From positions 434,001 through 498,000 of the forward strand of contig NZ_JCKI01000005.1 of assembly GCF_000708265.2 (NCBI RefSeq): DNA of 64,000 nucleotides. Direction: 5' to 3'. Below, piece by piece: positions 52,730 through 61,240 of the stretch. This DNA comes from Pedobacter sp. R20-19. GTDB lineage: Bacteria > Bacteroidota > Bacteroidia > Sphingobacteriales > Sphingobacteriaceae. A model generated the notes under the pieces. The model was not told where the DNA came from, made no database searches, and worked only from the letters and a program-made list of their open reading frames with translations. Numbering within the stretch: the stretch's first letter is position 1; each line of letters begins with the position of its first letter. The position numbers and the translations under genes are program-made.

Positions 52730-53781
52730 TTGGATACGCCATAAAAAAACTGCTTTATGGTTTATTGGTAATGGCAGGTGTAGTGCTGGTTGTTTTTGTG
52801 CTTTTTAATATTCTGCCTGGCGATCCGGCACGAATGACGATGGGACAACGTGCTGATGTACAATCTTTAGAAGCTGTTCGTAAAGAGTTTGGATTAGATA
52901 AATCAAAGCCAGTACAGTTTCTATTGTATATTAATGATCTTTCACCAGTAAGTTTGCTCGATAATGATAGCGCCAGTAAGGCAAAGTATCATTTTGTAAA
53001 ACTGATCAGCTTTGATAAAAAAGTGTTGGCCTTGAAATGGCCCTATCTGCGAAGTTCTTATCAAACGAAAAGAGATGTTACGGCAATATTATCAGAGACG
53101 GTTCCAAACACATTTGTATTGGCATTAACAGCGATGATATTTGCCACCATAATTGGTGTTTTTCTTGGTGTATTATCTGCTGTTTATAAAGATTCATGGA
53201 TAGATAAGTCTGCAAATGCCTTTGCCATCCTCGGAATTTCTGCCCCATCTTTTTTTGCAGGAATTATCATTGCCTGGATTTTTGGCTTTATGCTAAGCGA
53301 TTACACAGGCTTAAAAATGAACGGAAGTTTATATGCTTATGACCCATTTAAAGGTGAAATTTTAACTTTAAGAAATTTATGGTTGCCGATGATCACCTTA
53401 GGTTTAAGGCCATTGGCCATCATTGTTCAGTTAACCAGAAGTGCCATGCTTGATGTTTTGGCCCAGGATTACATTCGTACAGCGAGAGCCAAAGGATTAA
53501 GCAGAAATGCCATTATTTACAGACATGCTTTAAAAAATGCGATGAATCCGGTAATTACCGCCATTTCTGGGTGGTTTGCTTCATTACTGGCAGGTTCATT
53601 TTTTGTAGAATATGTTTTTGGGTATAATGGTTTGGGTAGAACTACCGTTACCGCTTTAGAAATGTCGGATTTTCCTGTAGTGATGGGTTCTATATTATTT
53701 ATTGCTTTTGTATTTGTGGTGATTAATATTCTGGTCGATATTCTTTATGCTTATGTTGATCCAAGAGTAAAATTAAATTAG
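52726..53781 (+). CDS. DppB-like ABC transporter permease, orphan
   Basis: 351 aa, six membrane helices. The BPD_transp_1 family EAA-type loop is RTARAKGLSRNAIIYRHALKNAMNPVITAISG, and the N-terminus VFVLFNILPGDPARMTMGQRA is typical of DppB/OppB. Between helices 1 and 2 there are about 30 extra residues (SPVSLLDNDSASKAKYHF), replacing the usual GDLG.S loop. No partner permease, ATPase or binding protein lies next to it. Confidence 0.9.
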   Translation: MIGYAIKKLLYGLLVMAGVVLVVFVLFNILPGDPARMTMGQRADVQSLEAVRKEFGLDKSKPVQFLLYINDLSPVSLLDNDSASKAKYHFVKLISFDKKVLALKWPYLRSSYQTKRDVTAILSETVPNTFVLALTAMIFATIIGVFLGVLSAVYKDSWIDKSANAFAILGISAPSFFAGIIIAWIFGFMLSDYTGLKMNGSLYAYDPFKGEILTLRNLWLPMITLGLRPLAIIVQLTRSAMLDVLAQDYIRTARAKGLSRNAIIYRHALKNAMNPVITAISGWFASLLAGSFFVEYVFGYNGLGRTTVTALEMSDFPVVMGSILFIAFVFVVINILVDILYAYVDPRVKLN

Positions 53782-53783
53782 AT

Positions 53784-54230
53784 ATGACCGCAGAAGAAAT
53801 CATCAATTATACAAAAGTTGCTGACCAGTACATCATTGAAATTTTTAGTCAGTCAACAACAGCACTGCCAGAAGCAGAGCGATTGTTTAGCCATATACTT
53901 AATGCGCAACATATCTGGGCGAAACGGATTTTAGGCATTGAGCCACTTTATGGCGTTTGGGAGATTCATTCCCGGCAGGATTTTAAAAAAATCTCTGAGG
54001 AAAACTTCAAAATTATTCATGAGGCATTGAATGAGAACATGCTGGATCAGGTGATTTATTATCAAAATTCTAAAGGAATCCGGTATGAAAACCAAATAGC
54101 TGATATTTTATTTCATTTATTTAATCATTCTACTTATCATCGCGGACAAGTGGTTACCTTATTAAAGGAAGCAGGTTTTGAACCACCAATTACTGATTAT
54201 ATCATATTAAAACGAGACCATTTACTATAG
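53784..54230 (+). CDS. DinB family protein
   Basis: 148 aa four-helix DinB/YfiT-type protein. The metal ligands are His in FSHILNAQHIWAKRIL and the HLFNHSTYHRGQVVTLL motif (HxxxH), with a Gly-Phe-Glu-Pro loop. Family members are metal-dependent hydrolases or thiol transferases, including bacillithiol S-transferases, which would fit the bacilliredoxins in this window. The substrate cannot be read from sequence. It follows the permease by 2 bases. Confidence 0.88.
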   Translation: MTAEEIINYTKVADQYIIEIFSQSTTALPEAERLFSHILNAQHIWAKRILGIEPLYGVWEIHSRQDFKKISEENFKIIHEALNENMLDQVIYYQNSKGIRYENQIADILFHLFNHSTYHRGQVVTLLKEAGFEPPITDYIILKRDHLL

Positions 54231-54251
54231 GTCTATTGAAAAGAACTACGA

Positions 54252-54755
54252 ATGAAGATTTTTCTTATTGGGTACATGGGCTGCGGGAAAAGTACAAAGG
54301 CTAAACAACTGGCACACCGTTTAGGCTGTCCGGTTATTGATCTGGATAATGAAATTGTAACAAAATCTGGTAAAACTATTGCTGAATTTTTTGCTGAATT
54401 TGGAGAGAGCGGCTTTAGGGATTATGAAAGCGAGATGCTTAAAACATTTTCATATCCTGAAACCTGTGTAGTGGCAACTGGGGGCGGGCTGCCGTGCTTT
54501 TTTGACAATATGGATTGGATGAATGCTAATGGAACAACCGTTTATCTTGAAATGGAACCCGCGCAACTGGTGTCCCGACTTCAAAACAGGCATAAAAGGC
54601 CATTAATTAAGGATTTAGATGATGAGCAACTGCTGGATTTTATTCAGTTGAAACTAACCGAAAGGAATCCTTTTTACAGGCAGGCCAAAATTATCGTAAA
54701 TGCATTTGACCTGGATGCTGAAACTCTTGAAAAAGCTATAACCAGTAATGTTTAA
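54252..54755 (+). CDS. aroK: Shikimate kinase
   Basis: 167 aa P-loop kinase of the aromatic amino-acid pathway. Walker A GYMGCGKSTKA (7-17), shikimate-binding DLDNEIV, FRDYESEML, VATGGGLPC, and lid RHKRPL. Normal length. Its end overlaps the convergent carotenoid desaturase gene by 4 bases. Confidence 0.96.
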   Translation: MKIFLIGYMGCGKSTKAKQLAHRLGCPVIDLDNEIVTKSGKTIAEFFAEFGESGFRDYESEMLKTFSYPETCVVATGGGLPCFFDNMDWMNANGTTVYLEMEPAQLVSRLQNRHKRPLIKDLDDEQLLDFIQLKLTERNPFYRQAKIIVNAFDLDAETLEKAITSNV

Positions 54756-56224
54756 TTTGGCATATTATCATCGATTATTTTAGCTGAAAGTAACGCTAAT
54801 GGAATACCGCCACCCGGATGTACGCTTCCACCACCAAAGTATAGTCCTTTGATTTTTGAACTAAAATTAGGATGCCTTAAAAAAGCCGCGAACTGACTAT
54901 TTGAACTGTTTCCATAAAGTGAGCCCTGGTACGAGCCCGTTTTACTTTCAATGCTTCTTGGATCCAGAATCTGTTCGCAAATAATATCTTTTTCTATATT
55001 TCGATTTAGAATGCGACTAACTTTTTTGATAATCTGAATTCTGGCTTCCTGAATTAAAACGTCCCAGTTTTGGCCATCATTTGATGGAACATTAATCATA
55101 ACAAACCAATTTTCGCTGTCATTCGGCGATTCATTTCTTAAGTGTTTTGCACTGATATTAATGTACACTGTAGGGTCATCACTAATGGTTTTCTCTTTCC
55201 AAATTGAATTAAATTCAGCATGGTAATCTTTTGCAAAGAAGATATTATGCAAACCTAAATCGCTGTAGTTTCCATCCATGCCCCAATAGAAAATCAGGGC
55301 AGAGCTACTGCGTTCCTGACTAAGTAATTTTTTTGGCGGATCAATATTTTTAAGCAAATTTTTATAGGTAAACCAAATGTCGAGGTTAGAAACTACAATT
55401 TCAGCTTTATAAGTTTGATCATAAATTTTTATGCCCAGTATTTTAGGTTGAGCACCTTCAGTATAAAGAATTTCCTCTACTTTTTGGTTGAAATGAAATT
55501 TTACACCCAATTCTTCTGCTAATTTTACTAAAGCGGTTACAATGCCATACATTCCATTTTTTGGTAAAAAAGCACCAAAGTGATATTCAAAGTGAGGAAT
55601 GACATTTAAAGTAGCGGGTGCCTGATAAGGATCTGAACCATTATAGGTAGCATATCGATTAAATAATTGTGCTATCCGTTCATCTTTAAAAAAATGTTTG
55701 TTCGCTTTACTTTGTGATCTGAAAGCATCAATCTGTAAAAACCTAAAAACTGATTTTAAAGTATCCCAATGCAAATAGCTTTTCAGCTTATGCAAGGTAC
55801 GTTCTAAAAACACCTGGTGTGTTACGTCGTAAATCGTTTCGCTTTTTTTCAGAAATCGATTAACCTCTGCTGCTGTAGAAATGGTTTTAGCCTCTATTTC
55901 CTGTGCAAACGAATCAATGTCTGACTTAGCGTTTAACCTCAACCCATCTTCATAAAAATAACGGCAAACCTCTTTCAGTTTAATATAATCGAAATAATCT
56001 TTTGGGTTTTTTCCTGCAAGCGTAAAAAGTTCATCTACATATTGAGGCATAGTGAATAGACTTGGTCCGGTATCAAACCTAAAGCCGTTCATTCTAAGCT
56101 CACCTAATTTGCCACCTGGTTTTGAATTTGCTTCAAAAACATCAACTTGATAGCCTTTTAAAGTCAGGCGAATGGCAGAGGCAATTCCTGCAATTCCTGC
56201 GCCGATAACAATTGCTTTAGGCAT
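54752..56224 (-). CDS. CrtI/CrtD-family carotenoid desaturase
   Basis: 490 aa FAD enzyme. N-terminal AIVIGAGIAGIASAIRLTLKGYQVDVFEANSKPGGKLGEL is the dinucleotide motif; GFRFDTGPSLFTMP and the C-terminal FGGGSVHPGGGIPLALLSAKI are family signatures. It is either a phytoene desaturase (CrtI) or a 1-hydroxycarotenoid 3,4-desaturase (CrtD). The short cassette with cruF at 61.9-64 kb favours CrtD, since CrtD acts on the CruF product, but sequence alone does not decide. Downstream of the M28 gene by 4 bases. Confidence 0.88.
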   Translation of the reverse strand: MPKAIVIGAGIAGIASAIRLTLKGYQVDVFEANSKPGGKLGELRMNGFRFDTGPSLFTMPQYVDELFTLAGKNPKDYFDYIKLKEVCRYFYEDGLRLNAKSDIDSFAQEIEAKTISTAAEVNRFLKKSETIYDVTHQVFLERTLHKLKSYLHWDTLKSVFRFLQIDAFRSQSKANKHFFKDERIAQLFNRYATYNGSDPYQAPATLNVIPHFEYHFGAFLPKNGMYGIVTALVKLAEELGVKFHFNQKVEEILYTEGAQPKILGIKIYDQTYKAEIVVSNLDIWFTYKNLLKNIDPPKKLLSQERSSSALIFYWGMDGNYSDLGLHNIFFAKDYHAEFNSIWKEKTISDDPTVYINISAKHLRNESPNDSENWFVMINVPSNDGQNWDVLIQEARIQIIKKVSRILNRNIEKDIICEQILDPRSIESKTGSYQGSLYGNSSNSQFAAFLRHPNFSSKIKGLYFGGGSVHPGGGIPLALLSAKIIDDNMPN

Positions 56225-56228
56225 GCTG

Positions 56229-57932
56229 CTATTTTAAATCTGCTAAATAAATACGCGTTTGTTTCTCTATTTCTATGCTTGCTAAATTAACGACAGTGTT
56301 TAATTTTTCACTATCTTTTTTCACCGGCATTTTGCGAATAGTACTTAAGGCATTAATATACCATTTACTCCAGGCTTGTAAAATATGTTTTTCATCAGCT
56401 GCTGATTTTCCTGTTGCTATTGCATTTTTACTCAGTTCAAATTCCGTTTTTAAGCGAATTAAACCGTCATTTTTAATTTGATTAACGGTTGTGCCAGCCA
56501 TATTTTCGTCTGCTGAGATTAAGCTGTAAGCTGCTGTTAAAGCACTGATGCCTACATTCTTCATTTCTGTGGAAGAAACCTTGTCAATTCTATCTTGATC
56601 GGTATGGTAAAATACGTCAGTAAAATGCCACATCAATAAGCCAGGTATTTTATTTTGTAAAAAAGGGGTGTGATCACTTCCACCTTCGAAAGGATTATAG
56701 TTAACCGTCCAGTTAGCAAATTTGCCTTGAGCTTTACAAATATCAAAAACGAAATCATTAAAATAATGTGGAAATAAATCTTTTTCCTTCACATCTCCTG
56801 CACCCCATTCTGTATGTTTATCATTTCCCCTTGTCCATATAGCCGATGGATCTGGCATTTTTTCAATCAGAAATGATCCTCCGGTTTTTTTGGTGTCTTC
56901 ACCAACCATATCCAGGCTCATTCCCCATAAAATGCCTTTGGCCCTAACAGTATCCTCTGTAATGTATCTTTTTGTAGATACAATTTCATCACCCCATAAA
57001 AAAGTGAGTGTACGTTGTGGCACTATTTTTTTTGCCTGATACAATTCTGCGGTTAGTCGAGCCATTTCAGCAAGGGTACCAACTCCACTGGCATTATCAT
57101 TTGCGCCAGGCTCTTGTACATGGGCACTAAAAACAAAGCGCTCATCAGGATTTACACTACCCTTTACATTGGCTACAATTGTTAATTCTTCAGCAGGATA
57201 AATTTTAGTTTGAATATCGACTTTTAATTTTGTTATACCTTTTAAACAGGCTGTCTTCAGTTTTTCTTTAGCAGCGTAAGATAGGAGTAGGGCCCAAACC
57301 TCACTGTTGGGCTTCATGCTACTAAATTGAATTGAAGTTTGGTTAATTTCCGGCTGAGTGTATTTAGGCATCGAATAGCCTAACACACCAATCGCCCCAG
57401 CCTTAGTGGCAAATTGCAATAATCTTGAAGGATGATTTTCTGAAAAAATGATCTTCCCTTTTAAATCTACTTTTTCGATATCTGCAGGCTTAATGTTAGT
57501 GAGATAAATTACTTCTGCAGTTACGCCATCAACCGGTGTTGAGCCACAATTGATAGGAATCATATTGCGGTTGGTTTGATAAGAGATTAAGGGAATCCGA
57601 TCGCCAATCAGTTCGATATTTGCATGAACAGGTTCCCAGGTATTATTCTTTAAAGCACGTTTTTCTATCCGATAAGTTAAGGGTGCCTCCTGTTCGTTCA
57701 GTTTCTGTTCAACAAAACCAGCATCTTTTAAAATATTTTCTACATAATGGATACTGGCATTGAAACCCGTGTTACCTGGAACCCTGAAATATTTTTCAAC
57801 AAAGGCAGTTGTTTTATAAGCATTATCTTCCTTAAATCCAGTTCGTGTTAATTTAAAGTATTCATCAGCCGGAGTTTGTGCATAAGTCGTTATTCCTATG
57901 AATAGTAAAAGAAAGAGTGTTTTTGTTTTCAT
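56229..57932 (-). CDS. M28 family zinc peptidase
   Basis: 567 aa. A signal peptide (about 1-18) and a protease-associated domain insert are followed by the M28 catalytic domain with metal ligands in FSAHVQEPGANDNASGVGTLAEM (His, Asp), LWGDEIVSTKRYITED (Glu), LDMVGED and EGGSDHTPF (His). This is the secreted aminopeptidase type. It is encoded 4 bases before the carotenoid desaturase gene, probably by chance of operon structure. A near-consensus -7 box TATCTTTC lies upstream. Confidence 0.93.
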   Translation of the reverse strand: MKTKTLFLLLFIGITTYAQTPADEYFKLTRTGFKEDNAYKTTAFVEKYFRVPGNTGFNASIHYVENILKDAGFVEQKLNEQEAPLTYRIEKRALKNNTWEPVHANIELIGDRIPLISYQTNRNMIPINCGSTPVDGVTAEVIYLTNIKPADIEKVDLKGKIIFSENHPSRLLQFATKAGAIGVLGYSMPKYTQPEINQTSIQFSSMKPNSEVWALLLSYAAKEKLKTACLKGITKLKVDIQTKIYPAEELTIVANVKGSVNPDERFVFSAHVQEPGANDNASGVGTLAEMARLTAELYQAKKIVPQRTLTFLWGDEIVSTKRYITEDTVRAKGILWGMSLDMVGEDTKKTGGSFLIEKMPDPSAIWTRGNDKHTEWGAGDVKEKDLFPHYFNDFVFDICKAQGKFANWTVNYNPFEGGSDHTPFLQNKIPGLLMWHFTDVFYHTDQDRIDKVSSTEMKNVGISALTAAYSLISADENMAGTTVNQIKNDGLIRLKTEFELSKNAIATGKSAADEKHILQAWSKWYINALSTIRKMPVKKDSEKLNTVVNLASIEIEKQTRIYLADLK

Positions 57933-57948
57933 CGTACTAAATAAAAAT

Positions 57949-57956
57949 GAAAGATA
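57949..57956 (-). promoter_or_regulatory. Near-consensus -7 box of the M28 gene
   Basis: The minus strand reads TATCTTTC, one mismatch to TAnnTTTG, 16 bases before the ATG. Confidence 0.4.
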
Positions 57957-58094
57957 CTAAGAATATCATTGCCGGGCGGTTAACTTATTGCTACAGCTTA
58001 TTTTACTCATGTAAAATTAATATAAACTTAACTTGTACCGTTTTGGTTTTCGGTATGAATTTTGTATAATTGCTTAAATAGAAAGGTTTTTATC
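57957..58094. other. Intergenic DNA between the M28 promoter and a 36-codon frame
   Basis: Part of a 468-base gap between the M28 and rlmD genes. Nothing is recognised here; the rest of the gap holds the small frame at 58095-58205 and the heptad array from 58311. Confidence 0.4.
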
Positions 58095-58205
58095 ATGAGC
58101 AAAGAAATATTAGAGTTTTCTGTATTGGTTGATGAAAAGTTTGACTTAAATTTTAATTGGCTAGATGGCTTTTGGGGCATTGCATTTAAATTTTTGGGGA
58201 AATAA
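58095..58205 (+). CDS. Possible 36-aa peptide
   Basis: The frame starts MSKEILEFSVLVDEKFDLNF and continues NWLDGFWGIAFKFLGK. A purine-rich AGAAAGG sits 8 bases before the ATG, unusual here, where Shine-Dalgarno sequences are rare. The N-terminal half is acidic and leader-like and the C-terminal half is aromatic and hydrophobic. It could be a small membrane peptide or a peptide precursor; no modifying enzyme is next to it. It may also be chance, so confidence is low. Confidence 0.3.
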   Translation: MSKEILEFSVLVDEKFDLNFNWLDGFWGIAFKFLGK

Positions 58206-58313
58206 TTTTTTATAACTGAATTTTTCAAAAACTGGTGTCTTTCATCAGAAGTGATTTTTAGTATCAAAAATTTTCTCTTGCTCTCATATTCGATTTAATA
58301 TTTCGGGTTTCCA

Positions 58314-58382
58314 CTTTAATCTTAAGCTCTTCACTTTAATCTTTCCGCTTTAGTCTTTAATCTTTCCGCTTTAATCTTTTAG
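58314..58382 (+). repeat. Heptad array (CTTTNNN) leading into the rlmD promoter
   Basis: A first unit CTTTAAT at 58314-58320 is followed by a slipped stretch. Seven in-phase units then run from 58334: CTTTAAT, CTTTCCG, CTTTAGT, CTTTAAT, CTTTCCG, CTTTAAT, CTTTTAG. The -7 box starts at 58386. Confidence 0.65.
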
Positions 58383-58385
58383 CCT

Positions 58386-58393
58386 TATATTTG
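58386..58393 (+). promoter_or_regulatory. rlmD -7 box
   Basis: TATATTTG matches TAnnTTTG and is seven bases before the ATG at 58401. Confidence 0.65.
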
Positions 58394-58400
58394 CCGGATA

Positions 58401-59813
58401 ATGAGTAGAAGAAAACCTGGTACGGTAACCATCATTCCAAACGTACAAATTATAGACATTGCTGAAGAAGGAAAAGGTGTTGGCAAGGCCGATGAATTAG
58501 TGATTTTTGTAGACAAAGCTGTTCCAGGCGATGTTGTTGATGTTCGTTTAACTAAAAAGAAAAAGAATTTTGCTGAAGCGATTATTGAACAATTGCATGA
58601 AAAATCAGCATTGCGCACAGATCCCTTCTGTCCTCATTTTGGAACTTGTGGTGGTTGCAAATGGCAGCATATGGGATATGATTCTCAATTAAAATTTAAG
58701 CAGAAAAACGTTGAGGCCGCTTTGCAGCGTCTTGGAAAAATAGATACTTCTAATACTGAGCCTATTTTAGGATCGGTAAAAAACAGATACTATCGTAATA
58801 AATTAGAATTCACATTTTCAAATAAACGTTGGCTGGACCGAACTGATATCGATCGTGATGAAGATTTTGATATGAATGCCTTGGGTTTTCATGTTCCGTT
58901 GCGTTTTGATAAAATATTGGATATTGAACATTGTTACCTGCAGGATGAGCCTTCCAATTCCATCAGGAATGCTGTTCGGAAGTATGCCTTGGAGCATCAG
59001 TTATCATTTTATGATTTACGCAACCATGAAGGTGTATTGCGGAACCTGATTATTCGTACCTCATCTACAGGTGAAGTAATGATAGCAGTTGTTTTTGCTT
59101 ATCCTGATGAAACGCAAATTGATGGCTTAATGAGCTTTTTGAAAGCAGAATTCCCTCAGATTACTTCATTATTGTATATCGTTAATCAAAAGAAAAACGA
59201 TACTATTTTTGATCAGGATGTGCATGTATTTACTGGCAGAGATCATATTTTTGAAGAAATGGATGGCATTCGTTTTAAGATTGGTGTAAAATCCTTCTAT
59301 CAAACCAATTCTGAGCAGGCATTTGAGTTATATAAAATCACCAGAGATTTTGCCGGATTTAAAGGTGATGAACTGGTTTATGATTTATATACGGGTGCCG
59401 GAACCATTGCCAATTTTGTGGCTAAAAATGTGAAACAGGTTATTGGTGTTGAATATGTACCAACAGCAATTGAAGATGCTAAGTTTAATTCGGCATTAAA
59501 TGGGATTGATAATACTCTTTTTTACGCCGGAGATATGAAAGATATTTTAACTTCTGAATTTATTGCCAGCCATGGTAAGCCAGATGTAGTGATTACTGAT
59601 CCACCAAGGGCAGGTATGCATGCTGATGTGGTACAAAGATTATTGGAAATGGAATCAGAAAAAATTGTTTATGTAAGCTGTAATGCGGCTACACAAGCAA
59701 GAGATCTGGAGTTATTAAAGGAGAAATATGATGTGGTACGCATTAAACCTGTAGACATGTTTCCACATACGCAGCATGTAGAAAACGTAGTTTTACTAGA
59801 ATTAAAAGGATAG
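58401..59813 (+). CDS. rlmD: 23S rRNA (uracil-C5)-methyltransferase RlmD
   Basis: 470 aa. A TRAM domain (about 5-68) is followed by an iron-sulfur region with Cys77, Cys83 and Cys86 in CPHFGTCGGCKWQH and Cys in DIEHCYLQDE. The SAM-binding domain has LVYDLYTGAGTIANFVAK and VITDPPRAGMH, and the catalytic Cys is in VYVSCNAATQARDL. It methylates uracil in 23S rRNA; RlmD versus RlmC or RumA is from overall type. Promoter is directly upstream. Confidence 0.93.
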   Translation: MSRRKPGTVTIIPNVQIIDIAEEGKGVGKADELVIFVDKAVPGDVVDVRLTKKKKNFAEAIIEQLHEKSALRTDPFCPHFGTCGGCKWQHMGYDSQLKFKQKNVEAALQRLGKIDTSNTEPILGSVKNRYYRNKLEFTFSNKRWLDRTDIDRDEDFDMNALGFHVPLRFDKILDIEHCYLQDEPSNSIRNAVRKYALEHQLSFYDLRNHEGVLRNLIIRTSSTGEVMIAVVFAYPDETQIDGLMSFLKAEFPQITSLLYIVNQKKNDTIFDQDVHVFTGRDHIFEEMDGIRFKIGVKSFYQTNSEQAFELYKITRDFAGFKGDELVYDLYTGAGTIANFVAKNVKQVIGVEYVPTAIEDAKFNSALNGIDNTLFYAGDMKDILTSEFIASHGKPDVVITDPPRAGMHADVVQRLLEMESEKIVYVSCNAATQARDLELLKEKYDVVRIKPVDMFPHTQHVENVVLLELKG

Positions 59814-59887
59814 CATTAGAGAATAATTGAATGTATATATATGTAAACATTCAATCCAAAACTCTTTCAAAAATATAACCATTAAGA

Positions 59888-60301
59888 ATGGATAGAGAAG
59901 AATTATTAAACGCGACACCTGAGGATGATGGCGCATCTCAGAAGAAACAGGAAAGCCCTTTAGTGAGTCTGGAAAAAGATTTAGCTTTTTATTCAGATGC
60001 AATTAAAGAAGTAGGTATTGAAATTATGGTTGAAGGGATTTCTGCACATCCTATTTTTATTGCTCATCAACACCAGGTAAGCATTGGTGAAATGATTTTA
60101 AATAAAGAAGAATTAAATACAGATTGGTCTATTCAAGCTTCTACTTTGGAAGAATTTGTGGAAAAGGGAATTATCACAAAAGAAAAGAAAGAGCCCTTTT
60201 TAAAAGTTTATAAAAGACCAGAAGATTTTATGTGTGTTTTCGTAATTGTACCAGAAGGTGCGAATTTTATTTATTATCCTTATCAAAAAGGTAAAAGGTA
60301 A
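59888..60301 (+). CDS. Conserved hypothetical protein, 137 aa
   Basis: A soluble acidic protein with no known domain. It begins MDREELLNATPEDDGASQKK and has a repeated alpha/beta pattern (LAFYSDAIKEVGIEIMVEGISAHPIFIAHQHQ, WSIQASTLEEFVEKGII, CVFVIVPEGANFIYYPY). I recognise the layout from other Bacteroidota genomes but cannot attach a role. It follows rlmD by 74 bases and may be co-transcribed. Confidence 0.72.
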   Translation: MDREELLNATPEDDGASQKKQESPLVSLEKDLAFYSDAIKEVGIEIMVEGISAHPIFIAHQHQVSIGEMILNKEELNTDWSIQASTLEEFVEKGIITKEKKEPFLKVYKRPEDFMCVFVIVPEGANFIYYPYQKGKR

Positions 60302-60356
60302 AAGGAGTTGTAAGGTTATAGCAATATTGCTAATTGATGTAGCTATATAAAAATAA

Positions 60357-60380
60357 GCCGCTTTGCATCCACAAAGCGGC
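60357..60380 (-). terminator. Terminator of the head-GIN gene
   Basis: A 9-bp perfect stem (GCCGCTTTG 60357-60365 with CAAAGCGGC 60372-60380) has a 6-base loop, followed on the minus strand by a T-rich TTATTTTTATA. Confidence 0.75.
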
Positions 60381-60408
60381 GAATTTATCATTAACTAAAC
60401 TAAAGTTC

Positions 60409-61113
60409 TTAATTGACGTGATGAACATCTCCGCTCTTTGAGGTTGCTGTTTTATTGAGTGCGGCATTTCCTTTGAAACTCACATCACCACCACCACTGG
60501 CTGCTGCTTCCAACCCTTTATTAACATAGATATTTACATCAGAACCTCCTGATGCTTGTACTTTTGCGTAATCAGTAATCAATTCAAATGCGTCAATATC
60601 ACTGCCTCCGCTTGATTGAATGCTCATATTTGTAGCTTTGCCTTTAAGGTTGATATCACTACCGCCACTAGATTGGATCGTTAGGTCATTACTGACTAAA
60701 TTTAATTTTAAATCAGATCCGCCAGATGCCCTGATGGCCAGGCTATTGGTTTTAATTGGGTTCTGCGTAAATACATCAGACCCGCCAGAAGCGGCAATTT
60801 CATTTAATGTTTTATAGCTCACATAAGCTTTGATTATACGGTTTTTAAACATCCCGCTCCAGCTAATTCCATCTTTAAATTTAATAGTGATTTTATCTCC
60901 ACGTTGTTCTACTACGATGTCTTCCAGGGTTTTACTATCGGATTTAATTGTAACACTTTCAGTGTTTCCCTGAGTGAGGTATAAATCAATTCCACTGCTA
61001 ATGCCAATACTGTTATAATTTTTAACCGGAAAATTTTTGCTTTCCTGTGCCATGATTACAGTTGCAGAAAAAGTAAAAAATAAGATAGTAGATATTCTGA
61101 TCAGGTTTTTCAT
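60409..61113 (-). CDS. Head-GIN (DUF2807) beta-helix protein with SGGSD repeats
   Basis: 234 aa. A signal peptide runs to about residue 22. The DUF2807 head-GIN domain follows: VKNYNSIGISSGIDLYLTQG, then a regular ladder of S/A-S-G-G-S-D-x units (ASGGSDVF, ASGGSDLK, SSGGSDIN, SSGGSDID, ASGGSDVN, ASGGGDVS), about 20 residues apart, which gives one turn of a right-handed beta-helix per repeat. The protein is probably periplasmic or on the surface; no activity is known. Bacteroidota carry several paralogues. Confidence 0.88.
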   Translation of the reverse strand: MKNLIRISTILFFTFSATVIMAQESKNFPVKNYNSIGISSGIDLYLTQGNTESVTIKSDSKTLEDIVVEQRGDKITIKFKDGISWSGMFKNRIIKAYVSYKTLNEIAASGGSDVFTQNPIKTNSLAIRASGGSDLKLNLVSNDLTIQSSGGSDINLKGKATNMSIQSSGGSDIDAFELITDYAKVQASGGSDVNIYVNKGLEAAASGGGDVSFKGNAALNKTATSKSGDVHHVN

Positions 61114-61240
61114 AAATTTGTTTTTGGTTAGTCATTAGACGCAGGCGAGACAGAAACGTTGCAAGCAACCGAAATTATTTTTCAAATAGTTTGAATTTAA
61201 GCCTTAAAATTGTTCTTTTTGTATTCAATCATTTTATATA

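Noticed and set aside
58028..58267. 79-codon minus-strand frame between the M28 and rlmD genes
   Set aside because: Low-complexity Asn/Lys-rich translation without a domain or signal. It is antisense to the better-supported 36-codon frame, itself weak.
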